Positions 1 to 6,766 of a stretch of DNA of 10,248 nucleotides are shown here, piece by piece (the stretch's first letter is position 1; each line of letters starts with the position of its first letter). Source of the DNA: Candidatus Iainarchaeum sp. (lineage in GTDB: Archaea > Iainarchaeota > Iainarchaeia > JAADDC01); assembly GCA_015520865.1 (NCBI GenBank), contig WAPE01000028.1, forward strand, positions 1-10,248, written 5' to 3'. The notes beneath the pieces are model-generated. The model made no database searches. It saw only the letters and a list, made by a program, of their open reading frames with translations, and was not told the DNA's origin. Position numbers and translations under genes: made by a program.

Positions 1-265
1 ATAATGAAGAGAGGAGAGCTTCCCTAAGTTCCTTTACGTCGGCTATGGCCCTCGTGACGATCTCCTTAAGAACCTCTTTAGGGTTTCCTTCCTTTACGCG
101 GAAGAACAGCCGCACATCATCTTTTAGAGGGTGCTCCTCCCTGAAGGCGGCAAATTCAACCCGTGGGTCTTCGTTGAGGTATTTGGAAAGCAGCGAAGCA
201 ATTGTCAGGTTATCAAGGGATAGCTCCATTTCGTTGTCTCCTTCCTTTATGACCTCCACCTTCAT
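1..265 (-). CDS. rpoL: DNA-directed RNA polymerase subunit L (Rpo11), C-terminus cut by window edge
   Basis: Small assembly subunit of archaeal RNA polymerase, the Rpb11/AC19 homologue. In the family it pairs with subunit D (Rpb3-like) to form the platform on which the large subunits assemble. Reading the minus strand from ATG at 265 gives 88 codons with no stop before the window edge. The protein begins MKVEVIKEGDNEMEL and contains the typical NTIAS-like segment (DNLTIASLL), then FAAFREEHPL and the DVRLFFRVKEGNP strand, ending in the long C-terminal helix. Family members are usually about 90-95 residues, so only a few residues are missing. It starts 5 nt after the csl4 stop, and the Shine-Dalgarno GAGGTGA (277-271) includes that stop, so it should be translated as the last visible gene of the operon. 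The csl4-rpoL pairing is common in archaea. Confidence 0.95.
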   Translation of the reverse strand, partial: MKVEVIKEGDNEMELSLDNLTIASLLSKYLNEDPRVEFAAFREEHPLKDDVRLFFRVKEGNPKEVLKEIVTRAIADVKELREALLSSL

Positions 266-270
266 CTCCT

Positions 271-843
271 TCACCTCGGAAGCTTTGGATCACCATAATC
301 GATGGCGATCTTTCTTTTAAACCTCCGCTTGCACTTGGGGCAGTAGAGCTCCGCTCCCCTTCTAACGAGGGGTGTTCTGTCGTAGGGGCAGTAGGCTTTA
401 ATTACTCCGAGCTCCTTTCCCACGGTCGTAAGCTGGGGGTAAAACTTCTTTACTACCTTCTTTATCTTGGCCCGTATCCAATCGCCGACGTCAAACTCAT
501 TTCTTAAATCCTCAACAAACTCCTTCCTGACGTCGGCGATATATATGGCTCCAATCGTGCCGGGAGGAACGAGTCTAAAGCGAGCCGTTTGATAGGGATA
601 GAGCTGAACAAGGGCCAGCTTATTCAAAACCTGGAATATTCTACCATAAACGATGGATCCGACAACATTTATGCCAGGTATCTTCTTTCTCGGTGGGGGA
701 ACGATGCTGACGGTTCTCTCGGTCTGGTTGAAGGAAGGATTTCCCATTATCTTGGCATAAACGCCTCCGTCTTCATCTACGTAGGCGCCCCTTCCGGCTA
801 GATACTCCTCTACCTCACATATCTTATCGCCAGGGGTTTTCAT
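271..843 (-). CDS. csl4: Exosome RNA-binding subunit Csl4
   Basis: RNA-binding cap subunit of the archaeal exosome, the 3'-5' RNA degradation and tailing complex built on the Rrp41/Rrp42 ring. The 190 residues match the family's usual length. Order: N-terminal strand domain (about 1-50; the start KTPGDKICEVEEYLAGRGAY is typical), a central S1-type OB fold (about 58-148, with VGSIVYGRI, VPPGTIGAIYIADVR and FDVGDWIRAKI), and a C-terminal zinc ribbon (about 149-178). In the ribbon the visible metal ligands are C152, C168 and C171. The position expected to be the second cysteine of the first knuckle is D155 (YCPYD), so the site would be Cys3Asp, or weakened. The start ATG at 843 has a clear GGAGG (856-852) 8 nt upstream. 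The preceding small gene ends 3 nt before it and rpoL follows after 5 nt, so all three form one operon. Confidence 0.95.
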   Translation of the reverse strand: MKTPGDKICEVEEYLAGRGAYVDEDGGVYAKIMGNPSFNQTERTVSIVPPPRKKIPGINVVGSIVYGRIFQVLNKLALVQLYPYQTARFRLVPPGTIGAIYIADVRKEFVEDLRNEFDVGDWIRAKIKKVVKKFYPQLTTVGKELGVIKAYCPYDRTPLVRRGAELYCPKCKRRFKRKIAIDYGDPKLPR

Positions 844-846
844 TCT

Positions 847-1134
847 TCATCCCTCCGATTTCTTCTGAATAAGCTCTGAGAGGACGTCGTAGGAAGCCGT
901 AACCTTTTCCTTGACGTCAGTGGCCTGCTTCGCCGTAGAAAGCTTTTCCTTCACAGACGGATGAACGTCTTCTCCGAGGTAATCAAGGATTTCCTCGATC
1001 TCCGTATAGATGTGGTCCACAAGTTTCTGAACGATGGTCGTCTTGGCGTCTTCCTCCGTTACTACTTCCTTGAGAAGTGAAACGAGCTGGAAAAGACCTT
1101 CTAGACGGCCCTTTACGTAGTCTTCGCTCTTCAT
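847..1134 (-). CDS. Small acidic helical protein of unknown function, first gene of the csl4-rpoL operon
   Basis: I do not recognise a family. The 95-residue product is predicted to be almost entirely helical, with heptad-like Leu/Val/Ile spacing (for example LEGLFQLVSLLKEVV at 11-25 and VDHIYTEIEEILDYL at 39-53), then a Pro-containing turn (HPS, 58-60) and a third helix (about 61-90). It has no cysteines, membrane segment or signal peptide. It is probably soluble and may form a helical bundle or dimer. It ends 3 nt before csl4 and leads the operon, so a link to RNA decay or transcription is possible but only inferred from position. Support for it being real: start at an ATG placed 26 bp from the palindromic TATA element 1156-1165 (leaderless mRNA expected), tight packing with csl4, and coherent amphipathic composition. 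The overlapping minus-strand frame at 983-1255 is a shadow. Confidence 0.8.
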   Translation of the reverse strand: MKSEDYVKGRLEGLFQLVSLLKEVVTEEDAKTTIVQKLVDHIYTEIEEILDYLGEDVHPSVKEKLSTAKQATDVKEKVTASYDVLSELIQKKSEG

Positions 1135-1186
1135 CGATAGAGGTTTGCTTCCCTCTTTTTAAAAATGAAACCCCGTGATTATAACG
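1135..1186. promoter_or_regulatory. Shared divergent promoter with palindromic TATA element
   Basis: The only AT-rich element between the divergent genes is TTTTTAAAAA at 1156-1165, a perfect 10-bp palindrome and good archaeal TATA match in both directions. Its centre (1160.5) is 26.5 bp from the ATG at 1134 on the minus strand and 25.5 bp from an in-frame GTG at 1186 on the plus strand. Archaeal transcription starts about 25-27 bp from the TATA centre, so both mRNAs could be leaderless. No Shine-Dalgarno precedes either start. Confidence 0.6.
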
Positions 1187-1962
1187 TGCTGGAATACTTT
1201 GTGACCGATAGAAGGCGCATCTTCTCCCCCCTCGTCTTTTTCGTGGCTGGAGCATTTTACACGCTACTTTCTGCTGTCATAGCTCTAATTCTTTTCCCGA
1301 ACCACGCCAGTGTAGCCTTTATACTCCTAACAACGGTGGCGGTGGCTCCGATCCTATTTAGAGCGATAACATTGGCTGCAGAACTCATAGACGAGTATCC
1401 GCACCTCGTCCTCGTTGCCCAATCCTGGCTCTTCATCCTCTACTTTTCCTACATGCTGGGAGCCCTCCTAGGGTTTCAGCTCTCCTACCTCCTCATACCC
1501 TCCCCCGAGAAGTACATCCTCATGCAGGAGCAGGTCCGCGAACTGAGGATGATAGAAGGCGTAAGGGCAGAACTCAGCGGAATGGCAACAAAGGAGGCAG
1601 CCTTTTGGACGATCTTGACAAACAACCTCAGGGTTTACATCATAGCAATCTTCCTCTCCTTCCTCTACGGTACAGGAGGGATGCTACTGCTGAATTGGAA
1701 CGCATCCATCATTGCCACATTAATATACGAGAAGATGACGAAGAGTCCGTTATTGGCGGCAGGTGCAGCCCTTTCCATCCTTCCCCACAGTACCTTGGAG
1801 TTCCTAGGATACTTTACAGGCGGTATTACGGGTATCCTCATCGGTGTGGCAATCATTCAAGAGGGATGGAATAGAAGACTGTTGAGGGACGTCGTGCTCT
1901 ACTTCCTTCTCGGTATAGGATTTATTCTCCTTGGTGCGATGATGGAAAGCGGCTTCATTTAG
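1165..1962 (+). CDS. SpoIIM-family (stage II sporulation protein M-like) integral membrane protein
   Basis: Polytopic membrane protein of the SpoIIM/DUF95 family. In Bacillus the relative SpoIIM belongs to the sporulation DMP peptidoglycan complex; archaeal members have no established role, so the name indicates homology only. Visible: hydrophobic segments at about 22-43, 48-72, 82-110, 155-178, 179-189, 213-232 and 243-262, with a soluble stretch at about 112-150. Family hallmarks are the Asn pair before the first core helix (NN, 153-154), GTGG after it (169-172) and LPHSTLEFLGYFTGG (206-220), corresponding to the conserved LPHGxxE motif. Start choice: ATG 1165 lies inside the TATA palindrome, so GTG 1186 (codon 8) is a credible true start giving 258 residues. 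No Shine-Dalgarno is seen for either. It is convergent with the SPFH gene and overlaps it by 8 nt. Confidence 0.88.
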   Translation: MKPRDYNVLEYFVTDRRRIFSPLVFFVAGAFYTLLSAVIALILFPNHASVAFILLTTVAVAPILFRAITLAAELIDEYPHLVLVAQSWLFILYFSYMLGALLGFQLSYLLIPSPEKYILMQEQVRELRMIEGVRAELSGMATKEAAFWTILTNNLRVYIIAIFLSFLYGTGGMLLLNWNASIIATLIYEKMTKSPLLAAGAALSILPHSTLEFLGYFTGGITGILIGVAIIQEGWNRRLLRDVVLYFLLGIGFILLGAMMESGFI

Positions 1963-2872
1963 AGGAAAGGAGCTTCTTTATGACATCCTCGTACTTCTTT
2001 AGATCGTTCTCGATCTTATCAGCAGGTACAACCCCACCGATCTGCTTGGAAATGGCTTGAGCCAGCGTAGACAGGTCGAGGGGATATATTATCTTCGTTG
2101 CACGGCCCTCCGCGAGCTTCTTTAGGGCCTCGAGGTAGAAGTAGAGAAGGACTCTTTCGTTCATATCCTTTGTAGCATCCTTTATGGCCTCCAGCTCGAT
2201 CTTCTTGGCCTCTGCCCTCCACGTTCTGGCCTTCTTTTCCTTTTCCGCAATCATCATTTCATGCATGGCCTCCTTGACGGCTGGAGGTATCTCGATGTCT
2301 TTTATCTGGACAGATTCAATCTCTACGCCCCACTCCTTGGCAATCTTGGAAAGCTCTGTTTTGAGCTTCTCGTTGAGCTCCTCTATGTTTCCAATCACCT
2401 CATCGAGGGTCATCGTACCGATGAGGTCACGAATCATGGCCTGAACGAAGAGCTGGGAGGCTCTTTTATAGTCATCAACGTTGAGAACGGCCTTAACGGG
2501 ATCCACAACCCTCAGATAGACGACCGCGTCGATGGTTATGACGATGTTGTCCTTCGTGATGACCTCCTGTTTCGGCACGTCGAGGGTCTGGACGCGGAGA
2601 TCGACGATCTTGTAAGCTTCGATGTAGGGTAGAATGATGATCCATCCGGGGCCGCGAACACCTACAAACTTACCAAACCGAAAGATCACAGCCCTTTGGT
2701 ACTCTTTCAGCCGAAGGAGCATATCAGTGGACCAGACAAGGAAGAGAAAGCCCGCAACGAGGATGGCGAGGATTCCTAGAACGACACTCTTCACAACGAC
2801 GGCATAGGCAAGGAGTGCGAGGAGCAGTATACCCAGTCCGACGATGAGAAGAAAAACGATGATATCCCTCAC
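1955..2872 (-). CDS. Stomatin/prohibitin-like SPFH membrane protein
   Basis: SPFH-domain scaffold protein that oligomerises on the membrane and in characterised archaeal cases is a partner or substrate of a membrane protease. The 305-residue protein has two N-terminal hydrophobic helices (about 4-26 and 30-47), then the SPFH start KEYQRAVIFRFGKFVGVRGPGW (56-77, the stomatin signature), DLRVQTLDVPKQEVITKDNI (91-110), YLRVVDP (119-125) and the AMIRDLIGTMTLDEV region (145-159). An EA/K-rich coiled-coil segment follows (about 198-236), then a C-terminal hydrophobic helix region (240-280). Two membrane helices before SPFH is slightly more than the usual single one. The start is GTG 2872 with no Shine-Dalgarno and a TATA-like box about 27 bp upstream, so probably leaderless. 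The usual partner gene, an NfeD/ClpP-class protease, is not adjacent; instead a presenilin-like protease operon starts divergently 33 bp away. Confidence 0.95.
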   Translation of the reverse strand: MRDIIVFLLIVGLGILLLALLAYAVVVKSVVLGILAILVAGFLFLVWSTDMLLRLKEYQRAVIFRFGKFVGVRGPGWIIILPYIEAYKIVDLRVQTLDVPKQEVITKDNIVITIDAVVYLRVVDPVKAVLNVDDYKRASQLFVQAMIRDLIGTMTLDEVIGNIEELNEKLKTELSKIAKEWGVEIESVQIKDIEIPPAVKEAMHEMMIAEKEKKARTWRAEAKKIELEAIKDATKDMNERVLLYFYLEALKKLAEGRATKIIYPLDLSTLAQAISKQIGGVVPADKIENDLKKYEDVIKKLLSSK

Positions 2873-2905
2873 GAAGTTATATTTAGTACGGACCCATTTA
2901 TTAAC
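2873..2905. promoter_or_regulatory. Overlapping divergent promoters, SPFH gene and DUF373-protease operon
   Basis: A 33-bp gap holds two interleaved TATA-like boxes. On the plus strand TTATATTTA (2877-2885) is centred 25 bp from the GTG at 2906. On the minus strand the complement of ATTTATTA (2896-2903) is centred about 27 bp from the GTG at 2872. Neither gene has a Shine-Dalgarno. Each TATA box lies close to the other gene's start, so simultaneous initiation in both directions would be sterically difficult; mutual exclusion is an inference. Confidence 0.6.
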
Positions 2906-4102
2906 GTGGCCGTTCTCGTCCTCGTAGTCGACAGGGATAACGACGTAGGTGTGAAGGCGGGGTTAGAAACACCCATAGTTGGAAGAGAAAACGTTCTCAA
3001 GGCAGCGGAGCTACTTCTCCTCTCCGATCCAGAAGATTCAGATGGAAACACTTTGTTCGCCGCTGTTAAGGCATATGACGAGCTGGTATCCTCCGGTGAG
3101 GCTGCCGAGGTCGCCGTTGTTGCGGGCGATCCAAAGGTAGGAATACTGGCCGATATGAAGATTAAGAAGGAGCTTGAGGAGCTCTTTTCCAAGGGTAAAT
3201 ACGATGGTATCGTTTTCGTTAGCGATGGGGCCGAGGACGATCAAGTCCTTCCCATCGTTTCCTCCTTTGCTCCCATTGTCTCCAAGGTGACCGTCACCGT
3301 AAAACAGGCAAAACAGCTAGAAAGCGCTTTCTATACACTAAAAACGGCTATCGAAGATCCTACATTTGCGAGGTTCTTCCTTGGTCTTCCGGGACTGCTC
3401 CTCCTGCTCTGGTTCTTCTTAGCTGAGAACGCCTGGAGGATTATCGCAGGACTTCTAGGCATCTACCTCGTTATCAAGGGCTTTGGTCTAGAGGAACCCC
3501 TCCTAGGAACCCTGAAGGGTTATCTGCGATTCAATCCCAAGTCTGTTTCCTTCCCCTTCCACATCTTCTCTTTGGCTGTATTAATCGGAGGAAGCTACAT
3601 AGCCCTACAGACGTTTTTAGCACTTCCTAACCCATCCCTAGCCCTTTACGAGTCCCTACGTATGGAAGGCGTTATACTGGCAGTCTCGCTCTACATCTTT
3701 CTCATAGGAAAAGCGGTTGAAGCTGTTGTTCGAAGAGAATCCTACAAGATAGGGGACTACGTACTGTTTGGAGGCATAATATTCGTTCTCTGGCTCGTTG
3801 GAGACGTCTTGTTAAACTTCTTGGAAGGTCACGGCTCAGTTGCAGAGGTAGCGGTAAGTGTGGTTGTTGCAGTGGTCGGATACTACATAGCGGTCGAGGT
3901 TGGAAAGCTCTTCAGGAAGGCGCCGCTCTTCTCCAAGAACATCGTTGGATCGGTCCTCTATGACCGTCTTGGTATAAAACTTGGCAAGATAAAGAAGGTT
4001 GATCCAGAGGCTGGCTTCATTGTGGTAGAAAGAAGAAGAACAAGGGTACGATATCCCATTTCCCGCCTGAAGATTGAAGGAAGACGGGTGGTTCTAGCGT
4101 GA
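2906..4102 (+). CDS. DUF373 family membrane protein
   Basis: Archaeal DUF373 protein of unknown biochemical function. The N-terminal cytoplasmic part (about 1-150) looks like an alpha/beta nucleotide-binding-style fold: strand AVLVLVVDRDNDVG (2-15) with the DRDND motif, TPIVGR (22-27), DPEDSDGNTLFAA (41-53) and VFVSDGAEDDQVLP (103-116). Acidic clusters D9/D11/D13 and D107/E110/D111/D112 could bind metal; this is inferred. About six membrane helices follow (roughly 157-173, 176-194, 217-238, 254-272, 285-303, 310-332). A basic soluble tail (340-398) is beta-rich (GFIVVERRRTRVRYPI). The start is GTG 2906 with no Shine-Dalgarno and a TATA box 25 bp upstream. Its stop overlaps the start of the presenilin-like protease gene (GTGA), implying translational coupling and a shared process. 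Confidence 0.9.
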   Translation: MAVLVLVVDRDNDVGVKAGLETPIVGRENVLKAAELLLLSDPEDSDGNTLFAAVKAYDELVSSGEAAEVAVVAGDPKVGILADMKIKKELEELFSKGKYDGIVFVSDGAEDDQVLPIVSSFAPIVSKVTVTVKQAKQLESAFYTLKTAIEDPTFARFFLGLPGLLLLLWFFLAENAWRIIAGLLGIYLVIKGFGLEEPLLGTLKGYLRFNPKSVSFPFHIFSLAVLIGGSYIALQTFLALPNPSLALYESLRMEGVILAVSLYIFLIGKAVEAVVRRESYKIGDYVLFGGIIFVLWLVGDVLLNFLEGHGSVAEVAVSVVVAVVGYYIAVEVGKLFRKAPLFSKNIVGSVLYDRLGIKLGKIKKVDPEAGFIVVERRRTRVRYPISRLKIEGRRVVLA

Positions 4103-4872
4103 TTCTCTTCAAAGGAAAGGAAAGCGAGGTACTGGCGTTCTACACGTTGGCGGCGTTGATAGCGCTCTTTGTAGCAGTATGGTCGTTTCAAACAGGCACG
4201 GTGGCAGTCCAGGGCGGTAAAAACGTGACAACTGCATACCTATTCTTCCTCTACATTGTTCTTTTCACGGCCCTCTTTCTATTCCTCATTTACCTCCTCA
4301 GGGAAAGGGTACAGCTCATCGTCTTCTTCTTCGAGCTCTTTTTCCTGTTTATAACAGCCTTGTTCCTCTTTTCAATCATTAGCGACTTCGCCGGTATCGC
4401 CTGGGCCGGGTTTCTAACCCTAGGAAGGCTCTTGTTTCCCGAGAACAGGATCTTTAGAAACACCTCCGTGGCGATCATAGCAGGTGTTTCCTCTGGGCTC
4501 TTGGGAGCCTCCTTATCACCCGTTGTCGCCTTGATCCTCTACGTCCTCATGATCCTCTACGACTTCGCTTCAGTCTTCCTCACGGGCCATATGGTAAAGT
4601 TAGCCAAATCCATCGAGAAAGGTATTGGAAGAGGTGACCTAGTAGCCCTTGGAGGGGGTGATCTCGTTCTGCCGATGCTTTTTGCCACATCGCTCCTGCC
4701 ATACAATCCCTTTTCTGCCATACTCGCCACGTTCATGGCAGTAGCAGGAGTATACATAACTTTCCGCTTCTTGAGGCTCTTCAACCGACCGCTACCGGCG
4801 TTGCCGTATATCGGGGCGATCCAACTGTCCTTCACGGCACTATCTCTGTTCCTACCCATTCTTTTCCGCTAA
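4099..4872 (+). CDS. Presenilin-like (A22) intramembrane aspartyl protease
   Basis: Archaeal homologue of presenilin and signal peptide peptidase (PSH, formerly DUF1119), an intramembrane-cleaving aspartyl protease that cuts transmembrane helices of substrates. All three family motifs are visible in order: the YD motif (Y154-D155 in ILYDFAS), the GxGD motif (G185-G-G-D188, followed by LVLP) and the PAL motif (P233-A-L235). D155 and D188 are the expected catalytic pair. The 257-residue length and about nine hydrophobic segments fit the family; the loop between the motifs holds a basic stretch (KLAKSIEKGIGRGD, 167-180). The start GTG 4099 overlaps the DUF373 stop by 4 nt. The 3' end overlaps the convergent UMP kinase gene by 41 nt; the PAL motif lies just upstream of this overlap. 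The assignment is strong from motifs; the substrates are unknown. Confidence 0.93.
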   Translation: MILFKGKESEVLAFYTLAALIALFVAVWSFQTGTVAVQGGKNVTTAYLFFLYIVLFTALFLFLIYLLRERVQLIVFFFELFFLFITALFLFSIISDFAGIAWAGFLTLGRLLFPENRIFRNTSVAIIAGVSSGLLGASLSPVVALILYVLMILYDFASVFLTGHMVKLAKSIEKGIGRGDLVALGGGDLVLPMLFATSLLPYNPFSAILATFMAVAGVYITFRFLRLFNRPLPALPYIGAIQLSFTALSLFLPILFR

Positions 4873-5506
4873 GGAGGTTCCTAAGGTTCTCTATATCGGG
4901 ACCTACGACGTAGGTGCGGATCCTTGAACGGCGAAGTATGTTGAACGCCGCTATATCGATGGGGAAGTTAGTGCCAGGCTCTCGTTTGTCGGAAGAGAGG
5001 ACAAGATCCTCGACCTCTCTATAGGTGGTTCGAGGGATGAGCTTTGCGTCGGGGTACCTCTCTGGATCCTTATCGTAGATGCCACCGACTCGGGTAATAT
5101 TGAGGAAGGATACCCGGTAATGCTCAGCTAAAACAGCCGCAATAAAGTCCGTTGTTAATCCGGGCAAAGGTGAACCGCCATAGACTGGAATCTTGCCTTC
5201 TGAGGGTAAAGAAAGGCTCAAAAAGTACGCTTCCATCGGGTACTCTACTACAAGCCCGTTAAGGGCCGATCTCACGATCCACGCGTTTAACAAGGTTGCT
5301 TGGACACCTATCTTGTCGAGGATGTCCTTGCTAACGCCAAACTCCTTTGCTACCCCTATCATCTCCCTAGCAAGGGGGCCTCCGCCCACCACTATGGCCT
5401 TAATATCGCCTTTAAACTCCTCCACGAAAGATCGGAACTCCTTGAGCCATGGGGTGTTGGGTGGAAAACCGATGACCGAACCTCCGAGGGAGATGACCAC
5501 TTTCAT
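4832..5506 (-). CDS. pyrH: UMP kinase, archaeal type
   Basis: Phosphorylates UMP to UDP with ATP in cytoplasmic pyrimidine nucleotide synthesis; amino acid kinase fold. The 224-residue length is normal for archaeal UMP kinases. Motifs: VISLGGS (4-10, phosphate binding), VVGGGPLAREMI (39-50, UMP phosphate site), YGGSPLPGLTTDFIAAVLA (109-127, UMP and acceptor region), VGGIYDKDP (140-148, ATP-site motif, like NVDGVYTADP in relatives), FPIDIAAFNILRRS (181-194) and the C-terminal VGTEIVP. These residues reach to the stop, so the 41-nt overlap with the convergent protease gene is genuine coding on both strands. The start ATG 5506 has no Shine-Dalgarno; the TATA-like element complementary to TTAAAAG (5530-5536) is centred about 26 bp upstream, so a leaderless mRNA is likely. 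Some uncertainty remains over regulation, not identity. Confidence 0.93.
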   Translation of the reverse strand: MKVVISLGGSVIGFPPNTPWLKEFRSFVEEFKGDIKAIVVGGGPLAREMIGVAKEFGVSKDILDKIGVQATLLNAWIVRSALNGLVVEYPMEAYFLSLSLPSEGKIPVYGGSPLPGLTTDFIAAVLAEHYRVSFLNITRVGGIYDKDPERYPDAKLIPRTTYREVEDLVLSSDKREPGTNFPIDIAAFNILRRSRIRTYVVGPDIENLRNLLSGKEWVGTEIVP

Positions 5507-5544
5507 GGGATTAAAAAGCCTTTTTGATGTTAAAAGGTATTGCC
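5507..5544. promoter_or_regulatory. Divergent promoter region, UMP kinase and aRF1-tgtA operon
   Basis: A 38-bp gap contains two TATA-like boxes. For UMP kinase (minus) the complement of TTAAAAG at 5530-5536 is centred about 26 bp from ATG 5506. For aRF1 (plus) TTAAAAAG at 5511-5518 predicts a transcript start near 5540, only a few bases before ATG 5545. There is no convincing Shine-Dalgarno for either gene. Confidence 0.5.
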
Positions 5545-6762
5545 ATGAAGGAGGATCCCCACAAGCTCAAGCGACTCATAAGGGAGTTGGAGAAGATTCG
5601 AGGCACAGGTACCCAACTTATTTCGCTCTATATCCCCCCTGGATACCCCAGGGGAGAGCTTTCTTCCATGCTTACGGACGAGTACTCCAAGGCTGGAAAC
5701 ATTAAAAGTAAACAGACCCGCAAGAACGTCCAAGCGGCCCTCCAAAAGATCATGGTCTATCTAAAATCCATTGATTATCGAATTCCCGAAACGGGACTCG
5801 TTATATTCTGTGGAAACATATCCCAAGATCCTGGCAGGTCCGATATCCAGCTCTGGGCGGTTGTTCCGCCCTTCCCAGCCCCAAAGATCTATCGGTGTGA
5901 CTCTACTTTCTACCTAGAACCCCTCAAGCAAATGGTAAAACCCTCTGATGTCTATGGCATCGTTGTTATGGACGGAAAGGAAGCAACGATAGCCCTAGTC
6001 AAGGGAAACACCTACGAGATCGTTGGGAGGGTGAGGAGTCTGGCGCCAGGAAAGCACCATAAAGGTGGTCAGTCTGCTAGAAGGTTCGAAAGGCTCATAG
6101 AGCAGGCAGAACACGAGTACCATAAGAAGGTGGCGGAGCTCATCAAAAAGGCCTTCTGGGACATACGGGAGGACTTAAAGGGCATCATATTCGGTGGGCC
6201 GGGCCCCCACAAGAACGAGTTCCTCAACAAGGATTACATACCCAACGAGCTCAAGAAAAAGATCATCGGCGTCGTCGATACAGGCTACACAGATGAGTAC
6301 GGGATCAGAGAAGCAATGGAGGCCGCCAAGGACATCCTGAAGGACGCCGAAATCATGGTACAGAAGAGGGAGGTCGACCGGTTCATAGGGGAAGCCGTAA
6401 AGGGTGGACTTGTATCCTACGGAGTAAAACAGGTATATGAAGACCTCAAGATGGGAAAGGTTGAAGAACTGCTTATTTCGGAAGATCTTGAAGCCTGGAA
6501 GGGAACCTTCGTCTGTGATAACTGTGGAAACAGGTTAGAAATCGTTGATCTCTCCAGAGAAAAGCTCGAGAAGATGAAGCCCAAGTGCCCAGTTTGTGGC
6601 TCCGAGATGAGGCTAGAATCGGTAGAGGACGCCGTCGAAGAGATTATAAGGATGGCCGAAGATACCGACGCAAGGATCATCTTCGTCTCTCCAGAGACGG
6701 AGGAAGGAATAAAGCTGAAAAAGGGTTTTGGAGGTATAGGAGCCTTCCTAAGGTTCAGGTGA
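5545..6762 (+). CDS. prf1: Peptide chain release factor aRF1 (eRF1-type)
   Basis: Reads all three stop codons in the ribosomal A site and triggers peptide release. The 405-residue protein (from ATG 5545) has the three eRF1 domains. Domain 1, about 1-135, carries NIKS (52-55) and YxCxxxF (Y116, C118, F122), both used in stop-codon recognition. Domain 2, about 136-265, carries GGQ (174-176), whose Gln positions the hydrolytic water. Domain 3, about 270-405, has a zinc-ribbon-like insert with C324, C327, C348 and C351. It ends with FGGIGAFLRFR, the typical eRF1 C-terminus. Start choice: TTG 5524 and ATG 5527 are also in frame, but ATG 5545 matches homologue length and sits just after the predicted transcript start. 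Its stop is embedded in the Shine-Dalgarno of tgtA, so the two are coupled. Confidence 0.95.
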   Translation: MKEDPHKLKRLIRELEKIRGTGTQLISLYIPPGYPRGELSSMLTDEYSKAGNIKSKQTRKNVQAALQKIMVYLKSIDYRIPETGLVIFCGNISQDPGRSDIQLWAVVPPFPAPKIYRCDSTFYLEPLKQMVKPSDVYGIVVMDGKEATIALVKGNTYEIVGRVRSLAPGKHHKGGQSARRFERLIEQAEHEYHKKVAELIKKAFWDIREDLKGIIFGGPGPHKNEFLNKDYIPNELKKKIIGVVDTGYTDEYGIREAMEAAKDILKDAEIMVQKREVDRFIGEAVKGGLVSYGVKQVYEDLKMGKVEELLISEDLEAWKGTFVCDNCGNRLEIVDLSREKLEKMKPKCPVCGSEMRLESVEDAVEEIIRMAEDTDARIIFVSPETEEGIKLKKGFGGIGAFLRFR

Positions 6763-6764
6763 TC
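6758..6764 (+). promoter_or_regulatory. Shine-Dalgarno of tgtA overlapping the aRF1 stop codon
   Basis: GGTGATC at 6758-6764 complements the 16S rRNA 3' end and ends just before the ATG at 6767. The aRF1 stop TGA is 6760-6762, inside the site, so termination of aRF1 places ribosomes at the tgtA start. Confidence 0.7.
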
Positions 6765-6766
6765 CC

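Noticed and set aside
983..1255. 90-codon minus-strand frame overlapping the small helical protein and the SpoIIM-like gene
   Set aside because: Arg/Gly/Ser-rich shadow composition; it crosses the divergent promoter and conflicts with the better supported frames at 847-1134 and 1165-1962.
2261..2632. 123-codon plus-strand frame inside the SPFH gene
   Set aside because: Antisense shadow of the conserved SPFH domain, with no motif or start signal.
5524..5544. Longer aRF1 start at TTG 5524 or ATG 5527
   Set aside because: Both lie too close to or within the predicted promoter elements, and the homologue length fits ATG 5545; not fully excluded.
5193..5705. 170-codon plus-strand frame crossing UMP kinase and the aRF1 start
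   Set aside because: Antisense to conserved UMP kinase motifs and runs through the divergent promoter; no protein-like composition.
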